DNA of 5,157 nucleotides from Candidatus Omnitrophota bacterium. Its GTDB lineage: Bacteria; Omnitrophota; Gorgyraeia; Gygaellales; Profunditerraquicolaceae. Shown piece after piece: positions 1-5,107 of this stretch (position 1 is the first letter of the stretch; each line of letters opens with the position of its first letter). Position numbers and translations under genes: made by a program. The stretch spans positions 1 to 5,157 of the forward strand of contig JAQUQA010000095.1 in NCBI GenBank assembly GCA_028716305.1, written 5' to 3'. Below the pieces are notes generated by a model, which did no database searches, had not been told where the DNA came from, and saw only the letters and a list, made by a program, of their open reading frames with translations.

Positions 1-18
1 GGAAATTGAGTAGGGGAA

Positions 19-1401
19 ATGTTAAAAAAATTTATCTTCCTGGTATTGATCGCTTTGGGGTTAGGGGTTTTGACCCGCAACATCGGCCTGAGTTCGCAGC
101 AGGCCACCGCCGTAGGCATATTTTCAGCTTCCATCCTGGGAACGCTGCTCTTTTGGGATTTTCGTCTGGCCTTTGCCTTCCTGGGGACCTCCATACTTCT
201 CTTCACTAATACTATTGATCTGGAACACGTGATAATTTTTGCCTCTCTTGACGTGATCCTCTTTTTGATCGGGATGATGGTCCTGGTGGCCCTGTTGAAA
301 GAGGCGGGTTTTTTCGCCTGGATCGTAGAATTGATCCTGCGGATTAAGAATCTTACCGGCAGGAAGTTCGTGGTGATCATTGCAGTTGTTTCCGCGTTGC
401 TCTCTACGATGACCTCGGAGGTAGTTTCCATAATTTTCATGGTGGCCGCGATCCTGGAGATCTGCGATTATTTCGAGGTCGACCCCGTGCCTTTTATCAT
501 GATTTCCGTGTTAGCGACGAATATCGGCAGTGCAGCCACCGTCCTGGGCAACCCTATCGGGATATTGATCGCTTCAAAGGCCGGGCTTACTTTCGAAGAT
601 TTTATTGCTAAGGCTTTCCCTTTGGCAATATTTTCCCTGATGGTTTTTATCTTATTGATCATTTTTTGGTACCGTAAGCAGATCAGCCAAATGCAGCGCC
701 AGATCAAGGCCCTGGGGGCCAATGAGATGTTGATCAAGCTGATCTCTGTGCCACCGGAGAAGGAGCTTAAGATCGGGCTCCTGATTTTTTCCGCCACGCT
801 GTTTTTTATCGCCTTGCACCATCGGTTTGAACTGCTTTTGGGGTTACAGCCTAATACGGTGTTGCTGACACTTCCTTTGTTATCCAGCAGCCTGGTGATG
901 GCCTGGAAATGGCGCAAGGCCCGGGAATATATCGAAAAAGACGTGGAATGGTGGACGCTTTTATTCTTCATGCTCCTGTTTGCCCAGGCCGGGACGCTTA
1001 AGTATACCGGGGCCACCGATGTCCTGGCTAAAAACCTTGTCGGCCTGGCCGGTAGCAGCCTCTCGGCGCTGATCGGTATCGTCCTGTGGGTATCGGCGAT
1101 CGGCTCAAGCATCCTGGATAACGTGGTTCTGGTCGCGGCATTTATTCCGGTGATCCAGAGCTTCCAGGGGCTGGATATGAATTTACAGCCACTCTGGTGG
1201 GCGCTGCTTTTCGGGGGGTGCTTCGGCGGCAATATCACCCTGGTCGGCTCTACTGCCAACATCGTCGCCCTGGGGATACTCGAAAAAGAGAAAAACGTCC
1301 GGATGACCTTTTTCCGCTGGTTCTGGACCGGTCTGACCGTCGGGGTGATCACCACCCTGATCGTCTGGGTGGTGCTCTTGGTCGTGCCTTATTACCATTA
1401 A
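19..1401 (+). CDS. ArsB/NhaD/SLC13-type permease, copy 1
   Basis: A 460-residue polytopic inner-membrane protein with roughly 11-12 hydrophobic segments arranged as two halves around a charged loop at about residues 219-248. Each half has the signature of the ion transporter superfamily: ATNIGSAATVLGNP at 166-179 in the first half, and LDNV at 366-369 followed by GGNITLVGSTANI at 403-415 in the second. These Asn/Gly-rich turns form the substrate and cation sites in ArsB, NhaD and SLC13/DASS carriers, so secondary transport of an anion or a cation/proton exchange is expected. The substrate cannot be read from sequence. In the first half the usual DNVTT-like motif reads SEVVS (133-137), so the Asp is lost. 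The ATG at 19 is fixed by an in-frame TGA at 7-9; AGGGG at 12-16 is only a weak, close ribosome site. The C-terminal half is base-for-base identical to the next gene. Confidence 0.9.
   Translation: MLKKFIFLVLIALGLGVLTRNIGLSSQQATAVGIFSASILGTLLFWDFRLAFAFLGTSILLFTNTIDLEHVIIFASLDVILFLIGMMVLVALLKEAGFFAWIVELILRIKNLTGRKFVVIIAVVSALLSTMTSEVVSIIFMVAAILEICDYFEVDPVPFIMISVLATNIGSAATVLGNPIGILIASKAGLTFEDFIAKAFPLAIFSLMVFILLIIFWYRKQISQMQRQIKALGANEMLIKLISVPPEKELKIGLLIFSATLFFIALHHRFELLLGLQPNTVLLTLPLLSSSLVMAWKWRKAREYIEKDVEWWTLLFFMLLFAQAGTLKYTGATDVLAKNLVGLAGSSLSALIGIVLWVSAIGSSILDNVVLVAAFIPVIQSFQGLDMNLQPLWWALLFGGCFGGNITLVGSTANIVALGILEKEKNVRMTFFRWFWTGLTVGVITTLIVWVVLLVVPYYH
445..482 (+). repeat. 38-bp identity island shared by the permease N-terminal halves, copy 1
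   Basis: Bases 445-482 are identical to 1874-1911 at the same 1429-bp offset as the rest of the gene pair. They encode residues AAILEICDYFEV. Flanking codons differ at many synonymous sites, so this uninterrupted stretch stands out. It could be a small conversion tract or a strongly conserved segment. Confidence 0.85.
697..1382 (+). repeat. 686-bp perfect direct repeat, copy 1
   Basis: Read side by side, bases 697-1382 match 2126-2811 with no substitution or gap. The match starts exactly at codon 227 (Arg) in the loop between the two transporter halves and ends inside codon 455. The base before it (G at 696, C at 2125) and the base after it (C at 1383, T at 2812) differ. It therefore covers the whole C-terminal half of the permease. 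Confidence 0.97.
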
Positions 1402-1431
1402 TAGAATCGGCAATTATTAAGATTTTTCCTT

Positions 1432-1438
1432 AAGAGGA
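1432..1438 (+). promoter_or_regulatory. Ribosome binding site supporting the TTG start of permease 2
   Basis: AAGAGGA ends 9 bases before the TTG at 1448. This purine-rich site supports the non-ATG start, as does the alignment of MLKK in both permeases. A second AGGGA at 1441-1445 lies in the same position as the AGGGG before copy 1, but is too close to be the main site. Confidence 0.6.
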
Positions 1439-1447
1439 CCAGGGAAG

Positions 1448-2830
1448 TTGCTAAAAAAATTAATCCTCATACCGCTGATTTCTTTTAATTTGTTTTTTTG
1501 GAGCCAGAGCATCGGTATGTCGCCGCACCAGGCGCTGGCTATTGCCATCTTTTCCATTTCGATCCTCGGGACCCTGTTTTTTTGGAATGTCCGCCTGACC
1601 TTTGTTTTTTTGGGGACCTCCATACTCTTGATCACGCAGACCATAGACATGGACAGCGTGGTGAAGTTTTCCTCTCTGGAAGTGATCCTTTTCCTGATCG
1701 GAATGATGGTGCTGGTCGGGTTTTTAAAGGATTGCGGTTTTTTTGCCTGGATCGTCGGCCTGATCCTGCGGATGAAAAATCTTACGGCGGGGAAATTCCT
1801 GATTTTGATCTCGGTGATCTCGGCTTTGCTCTCCTGTGCGGTTGATGAAGTTACCTCGATTATCTTTATCGTTGCCGCGATCCTGGAGATCTGCGATTAT
1901 TTCGAGGTCGATCCTACCCCGTTTTTAATAATCTCCATAATGGCCACCAATATCGGATCCAGCGGCACGGTTTTGGGAAATCCCATCGGTGTTTTGATTG
2001 CCACAAGGTCAGGACTCACCTTTGAAGATTTTATACTTAAGGCCTTCCCGGTAATGTTACTGTCTTTGGCTGTCACGATTTTTGTTTTAAAGTTCTGGTT
2101 CAGGAAAACACTCCAGCAGTTCGACCGCCAGATCAAGGCCCTGGGGGCCAATGAGATGTTGATCAAGCTGATCTCTGTGCCACCGGAGAAGGAGCTTAAG
2201 ATCGGGCTCCTGATTTTTTCCGCCACGCTGTTTTTTATCGCCTTGCACCATCGGTTTGAACTGCTTTTGGGGTTACAGCCTAATACGGTGTTGCTGACAC
2301 TTCCTTTGTTATCCAGCAGCCTGGTGATGGCCTGGAAATGGCGCAAGGCCCGGGAATATATCGAAAAAGACGTGGAATGGTGGACGCTTTTATTCTTCAT
2401 GCTCCTGTTTGCCCAGGCCGGGACGCTTAAGTATACCGGGGCCACCGATGTCCTGGCTAAAAACCTTGTCGGCCTGGCCGGTAGCAGCCTCTCGGCGCTG
2501 ATCGGTATCGTCCTGTGGGTATCGGCGATCGGCTCAAGCATCCTGGATAACGTGGTTCTGGTCGCGGCATTTATTCCGGTGATCCAGAGCTTCCAGGGGC
2601 TGGATATGAATTTACAGCCACTCTGGTGGGCGCTGCTTTTCGGGGGGTGCTTCGGCGGCAATATCACCCTGGTCGGCTCTACTGCCAACATCGTCGCCCT
2701 GGGGATACTCGAAAAAGAGAAAAACGTCCGGATGACCTTTTTCCGCTGGTTCTGGACCGGTCTGACCGTCGGGGTGATCACCACCCTGATCGTCTGGGTG
2801 GTGCTCTTGGTTTCGCCTTTTCATCGTTAG
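1448..2830 (+). CDS. ArsB/NhaD/SLC13-type permease, copy 2 (TTG start)
   Basis: A second 460-residue permease, collinear with copy 1 without gaps. It starts at TTG, the position that aligns with the ATG of copy 1, behind AAGAGGA. Residues 1-226 match copy 1 at about 145 positions; residues 227-455 are identical, and only the last few residues differ again (SPFHR against VPYYH). First-half motifs are DEVTS (133-137), which keeps the Asp that copy 1 has replaced by Ser, and ATNIGSSGTVLGNP (166-179). The second half carries LDNV and GGNITLVGSTANI. The 46-bp gap from copy 1 has no promoter or terminator that I can see, so the two are probably one transcript. The pair could be two carriers of differing specificity, or a heterodimer, since many members of the superfamily dimerise. 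Substrate unknown. Confidence 0.9.
   Translation: MLKKLILIPLISFNLFFWSQSIGMSPHQALAIAIFSISILGTLFFWNVRLTFVFLGTSILLITQTIDMDSVVKFSSLEVILFLIGMMVLVGFLKDCGFFAWIVGLILRMKNLTAGKFLILISVISALLSCAVDEVTSIIFIVAAILEICDYFEVDPTPFLIISIMATNIGSSGTVLGNPIGVLIATRSGLTFEDFILKAFPVMLLSLAVTIFVLKFWFRKTLQQFDRQIKALGANEMLIKLISVPPEKELKIGLLIFSATLFFIALHHRFELLLGLQPNTVLLTLPLLSSSLVMAWKWRKAREYIEKDVEWWTLLFFMLLFAQAGTLKYTGATDVLAKNLVGLAGSSLSALIGIVLWVSAIGSSILDNVVLVAAFIPVIQSFQGLDMNLQPLWWALLFGGCFGGNITLVGSTANIVALGILEKEKNVRMTFFRWFWTGLTVGVITTLIVWVVLLVSPFHR
1874..1911 (+). repeat. 38-bp identity island shared by the permease N-terminal halves, copy 2
   Basis: Partner of 445-482, identical over 38 bases. It lies well upstream of the main identical block and is separated from it by more than 200 bases of clearly diverged sequence. 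Confidence 0.85.
2126..2811 (+). repeat. 686-bp perfect direct repeat, copy 2
   Basis: Partner of 697-1382, identical throughout. It begins at codon 227 of the second permease and ends at the second base of codon 455. Divergence resumes at once on both sides, so the block has sharp edges inside two otherwise well-separated paralogues. Confidence 0.97.
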
Positions 2831-2869
2831 TTTCTTCGAAAAACAGCGAAGGTAAAGCCGGTTTGAATC

Positions 2870-2898
2870 TTGACAAAAAGGGTAAATTATGTTAGATT
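2870..2898 (+). promoter_or_regulatory. Sigma-70-type promoter with extended -10, for the secreted-protein gene
   Basis: A consensus -35 TTGACA (2870-2875) is followed after 17 bases by TAGATT (2893-2898). TG at 2890-2891, one base before the -10, gives the extended -10 form. Transcription would begin near 2905, leaving a leader of about 18 bases that holds the Shine-Dalgarno sequence. It lies just after the permease pair, so the secreted-protein gene is probably transcribed separately. Confidence 0.75.
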
Positions 2899-2909
2899 GA
2901 ACTACCCCT

Positions 2910-2918
2910 AAGGAGGTG
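2910..2918 (+). promoter_or_regulatory. Strong Shine-Dalgarno sequence
   Basis: AAGGAGGTG is nearly a full match to the anti-Shine-Dalgarno sequence. The AGGAGG core ends 6 bases before the ATG at 2923 and fixes that start. It is one of only two strong ribosome sites in the window. Confidence 0.85.
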
Positions 2919-2922
2919 TTCG

Positions 2923-3402
2923 ATGAGCAAAAAAATCGGCTTTTTTTTCGGTATTATCGCGGTAATAACTTTTATATTTTCGAACGCGGCTTACAGCCAG
3001 GATGATAATATTATTACCGGGCCTCAGCTCGATACCGAATCGAGCGAACCGGTAGTGCAGTGGCTTTGGGGAGAGGTCTTAAGCGTAGACGCGGACAAGA
3101 ATCAGATTAAGGTTAAGTTCCTCGATTTTGAAAACGACGCGGAAAAAGAGATCTTGCTTACCGCCAACGACCTAACTAATTTTGAGAACATAAAGGGAGT
3201 TGTTGATTTAAAGCCACAGGATAATGTCAGCGTAGATTATGTGATTACCACCCAAGGGGATAATGTAGCGAAATATATCGGGCTGGAGAAGGCGGAGAAT
3301 AGCCAGGACATGCAGGCACTGGAGTTGCCCGGGCAAGAAAGTGCAGAATCAGCCGCCTTGCCGGTAACCGAGCAGGAAATAAAGAGTATTCCCGGATATT
3401 AA
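2923..3402 (+). CDS. Small exported protein of unknown function, beta-rich domain
   Basis: 159 residues. The N-terminus is a clear Sec signal peptide: Lys3-Lys4, a hydrophobic core at about 5-20, and a likely signal peptidase I site AYS|Q after residue 25. The mature part of about 134 residues is acidic. Residues 44-123 alternate hydrophobic and charged residues and are rich in turns (WGEVLSVDADKNQIKVKF at 49-66, DLKPQDNVSVDYVI at 95-108). This suggests a small beta-barrel resembling the short 'G-x-V-x-S-V-D' exported domains such as DUF5666-like or CusF-like folds. That is a visual impression, not a family match, and no metal-binding His/Met cluster is seen. The tail (124-159) is rich in Glu, Gln, Ala and Pro and looks disordered. 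A near-consensus promoter and strong ribosome site imply good expression. A terminator-like hairpin follows. Confidence 0.85.
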   Translation: MSKKIGFFFGIIAVITFIFSNAAYSQDDNIITGPQLDTESSEPVVQWLWGEVLSVDADKNQIKVKFLDFENDAEKEILLTANDLTNFENIKGVVDLKPQDNVSVDYVITTQGDNVAKYIGLEKAENSQDMQALELPGQESAESAALPVTEQEIKSIPGY

Positions 3403-3428
3403 GGGTTAGTCAAAGGGGTATTTTTTCA

Positions 3429-3456
3429 AAGGCAGGGGTTTTCAAACTCCTGCCTT
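3429..3456 (+). terminator. Probable intrinsic terminator after the secreted-protein gene
   Basis: AAGGCAGGGG (3429-3438) pairs with CTCCTGCCTT (3447-3456): ten pairs including one G-U, around an 8-base loop. It begins 26 bases after the stop at 3402. The following TTATTA is U-rich but not a long T-run, so termination may be partial. It is too irregular to be a tRNA T-arm. Confidence 0.5.
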
Positions 3457-3468
3457 ATTAATACATAC

Positions 3469-3515
3469 GCGGCCAAAAAGCCGCGCCATTCATGGTGCGG
3501 ATGTCTTTTGGCCGC
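3469..3515 (+). other. Two-tier nested hairpin in the intergenic region
   Basis: An outer perfect stem GCGGCCAAAA (3469-3478) / TTTTGGCCGC (3506-3515) encloses an inner stem CCGCGCCA (3481-3488) / TGGTGCGG (3493-3500) with one G-U pair and a TTCA loop. A competing local hairpin, GCGGC (3469-3473) / GCCGC (3480-3484), can form first and would exclude both. It is followed only by TTT, so a terminator role is possible but weak. It could also be a palindromic repeat unit or a structured RNA element. Confidence 0.55.
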
Positions 3516-3521
3516 TTTAGT

Positions 3522-3574
3522 ATCAATTTCAAACAAACCCCCCGGCCTAAACGGCAGTAGAAATTGATTTTTTT
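3522..3574 (+). terminator. Inverted repeat with T-run directly before the HAD gene
   Basis: ATCAATTTC (3522-3530) is the exact reverse complement of GAAATTGAT (3560-3568), and the second arm runs into seven T's (3568-3574). The 29-base loop holds six C's and a small GCC/GGC pairing. The AT-rich stem and long loop make it a poor classic terminator. Its position, ending three bases before the ATG at 3578, would instead suit control of translation or early termination. Confidence 0.35.
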
Positions 3575-3577
3575 AAA

Positions 3578-4234
3578 ATGCATAGACCAAGAGTTATTAT
3601 TTTTGACTTAGACGGCACATTGGTGGATGCCTATCCGGCGATAACCGCAAGTTTTAATTTTACCATGATCCAGCTTGGTTATCCGAAGATGCCAAGTTTG
3701 ATTATCCGCAGGGCCGTCGGGTGGGGGGATAGGAACCTGCTTAAACCTTTTGTGAAAAAATCCGACTTGGAAAAGGCGGTCAGGCTCTACAGGCAGCACC
3801 ATCGCCGGGCCCTTTTACAGGGATCGCGGTTACTGCCTGGGGTAAAACAGACCATCGCTTTTTTAAAAAAGCAGGGTTTTAGACTGGCGATTGCCAGCAA
3901 CCGCCCCACCAGGTTTTCCGCGATCATGGTGCGTCATCTGGGGATTAAGAAACATTTTTCTTACATGCTTTGCGCCGATGTTTTAAGCCGGGGCAAGCCG
4001 CATCCCGGGATTCTGCTTGAGATCATCAGACATTTTGAGATTAAGCGGCAAGACGCCCTTTATGTGGGGGATATGACGATTGACGCCCAGGCAGGCAGGC
4101 GCGCCGGCATCAGAACGGTGATCGTCACTACGGGGTCCCATCCTGAAGAAAAGATTAGAAAAGAAAAACCATTTCTTATCATTAGAAAGATCAGCGAACT
4201 GCCTAAACACATCCCGGTGGTTTTCAGAGGATGA
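3578..4234 (+). CDS. HAD-superfamily phosphatase, phosphoglycolate phosphatase-like
   Basis: 218 residues, the usual size for a HAD subfamily I enzyme with a helical C1 cap. Motif I is DLDGTLVD with the nucleophile Asp10 and acid/base Asp12. The cap covers about 17-85. Motif II is the Ser107 of IASNRP, motif III Lys140 in GKPHP, and motif IV GDMTID with Asp165 and Asp169 for Mg2+ binding. All catalytic residues are present, so a cytoplasmic Mg2+-dependent phosphate-monoester hydrolase of the Gph/PpaX kind is expected. The real substrate (2-phosphoglycolate, pyrophosphate, a sugar phosphate or a nucleotide) cannot be told from sequence. ATG 3578 is the only start upstream of motif I, as an in-frame TAA lies at 3548-3550. 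No Shine-Dalgarno sequence precedes it; instead there is a T-run and a hairpin arm. I found no convincing promoter in the preceding 175 bases. Confidence 0.9.
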   Translation: MHRPRVIIFDLDGTLVDAYPAITASFNFTMIQLGYPKMPSLIIRRAVGWGDRNLLKPFVKKSDLEKAVRLYRQHHRRALLQGSRLLPGVKQTIAFLKKQGFRLAIASNRPTRFSAIMVRHLGIKKHFSYMLCADVLSRGKPHPGILLEIIRHFEIKRQDALYVGDMTIDAQAGRRAGIRTVIVTTGSHPEEKIRKEKPFLIIRKISELPKHIPVVFRG

Positions 4235-4255
4235 TATCCCTTTTTGAGCTTTTTC

Positions 4256-4284
4256 TTGACCGCCAAAACCTTATCCTGTAGAAT
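4256..4284 (+). promoter_or_regulatory. Sigma-70-type promoter for the CsgG-like lipoprotein gene
   Basis: TTGACC (4256-4261), a 17-base spacer and TAGAAT (4279-4284) match consensus at five of six bases each. The expected start of transcription is near 4291, only about 11 bases before the ATG at 4302. The element sits in the 67-bp gap after the HAD gene. It shares the TCTTGAC context and the G at the third -10 position with the promoter at 2870. Confidence 0.7.
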
Positions 4285-4301
4285 AAGATAAGATAAAATA
4301 T

Positions 4302-5054
4302 ATGACTTTTAAAAAAATGCCAAAAGCCCCATTTTACCTGTTTATTTTTAGTTTGACGGTATTCCTGGTTTCCTGCGCCCCTTTTAAAAGGATGATTTCA
4401 CCGGGAAGCCGGATGGATCAGTCCGCCGGAATACTTTTCCCGGAAGATTATTCCGGCCCCAGGGTCAAAGTATCCCTGGCCGATTTCGATATCAAGGCGG
4501 GAAAGGCAGGAGGGGATATCGGCCCGGCAATGCGGGATTTGTTGGCAGCAATGCTTTCCGGCACAAGCAGGTTCACGGTTGTGGAAAGGCAGTCACCGGG
4601 TAGCGAGAAGCAGCGTCAGGAAGCTGCAGCAGCCGATGCGGCGGATTCCGGAGGGAAAACCGAAAATAAAAATGCGGATTTGATTATTGCCGTTACGGTT
4701 ACCGAATTCGAGCCGCAGTCTTCGGGTGGTGCTTCCGGGGTAGGCGCAGCCGGAGGAGTGGGCAGCGGTTTAATGGGCGGCTTGCTGGGGACATCCCTGA
4801 ATAAAGCCCACATGGCGGTGGATGTGCATATTATCGACGCCCAGAGTTCCAAGGTTTTGGCCGCGAACCGGGTGCGCGGGCAGGCAACCGAAGCGCTCAG
4901 TTCCGATTCCCCGAATTCTTTCGTCGGGTCAGGCTACAGCGGCGCGCTGTCCATTTATGAAAATACCCCCATGGAAAAGGCAATCCGGTTTTGCCTGGTA
5001 GAAGCGGTACGCTATATCGCGGACAATGTCCCGCAACAGTATTACAAATATTAA
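4302..5054 (+). CDS. CsgG-family outer-membrane lipoprotein
   Basis: 250 residues. A lipoprotein signal peptide ends in the lipobox LVSC with Cys25. The mature part follows the CsgG/HfaB layout: VSLADFD at 57-63, a helix, RFTVVER at 90-96, an Ala/Lys-rich variable stretch at 101-124, ADLIIAVTVTEFEP at 125-138, a Gly-rich run at 142-163, VDVHIIDAQSSKVLAANR at 173-190, and a final helix after NTPMEKAIRFCLVEAVR (221-237). This order matches E. coli CsgG (277 residues), including the Gly-rich first hairpin and the 'NEPVMLCLMSAIE'-like end. CsgG forms the nonameric curli export channel; relatives may only scaffold the envelope. No curli gene is nearby, so a secretion role is inferred. The start has no Shine-Dalgarno sequence and a leader of about 11 bases. 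Met6 (4317) is an alternative that would still keep the lipobox. Confidence 0.8.
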   Translation: MTFKKMPKAPFYLFIFSLTVFLVSCAPFKRMISPGSRMDQSAGILFPEDYSGPRVKVSLADFDIKAGKAGGDIGPAMRDLLAAMLSGTSRFTVVERQSPGSEKQRQEAAAADAADSGGKTENKNADLIIAVTVTEFEPQSSGGASGVGAAGGVGSGLMGGLLGTSLNKAHMAVDVHIIDAQSSKVLAANRVRGQATEALSSDSPNSFVGSGYSGALSIYENTPMEKAIRFCLVEAVRYIADNVPQQYYKY

Positions 5055-5094
5055 CCAAGATTAAACTGATTTATAAAAGATGATCTGCAGCGAA

Positions 5095-5100
5095 AAGGAG
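5095..5100 (+). promoter_or_regulatory. Strong Shine-Dalgarno sequence of the last gene
   Basis: AAGGAG ends 7 bases before the ATG at 5108. This ideal spacing supports a real gene even though only its first 50 bases are in the window. Confidence 0.8.
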
Positions 5101-5107
5101 AATAGCA

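Noticed and set aside
1..13. The end of an upstream gene (GAA ATT GAG TAG).
   Set aside because: Three codons and a stop are possible but cannot be told apart from chance with so few bases.
468..1355. A 295-codon minus-strand open frame over permease 1, repeated at 1897-2784 over permease 2.
   Set aside because: It is antisense to a clearly conserved membrane protein, is duplicated only because the permease is, and its translation has no membrane, signal or domain features.
1402..1447. A possible separate promoter or terminator between the two permeases, including the TTAAG...CTTAA pairing at 1417-1433.
   Set aside because: The pairing is five AT-rich base pairs, and no -35/-10 pair at proper spacing is visible.
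697..2811. The 686-bp direct repeats as parts of a mobile element.
   Set aside because: They lie wholly inside the coding frames, have no inverted ends, target duplications or transposase, and keep the permease reading frame; they are half-genes of paralogues.
2834..2851. A small hairpin CTTCG / CGAAG just after permease 2, considered as a terminator.
   Set aside because: Only five pairs and no T-run follow; too weak to call.
3430..3456. A tRNA T-arm-like sequence (GGGG, TTTTCAAA, CTCC).
   Set aside because: The loop has eight bases rather than seven, and there is no acceptor, D or anticodon arm around it; a terminator hairpin fits better.
4722..4800. The Gly-rich coding stretch as a tandem DNA repeat.
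   Set aside because: The Gly/Ala codons vary and there is no fixed repeat unit; it is compositional bias of the CsgG-like protein.
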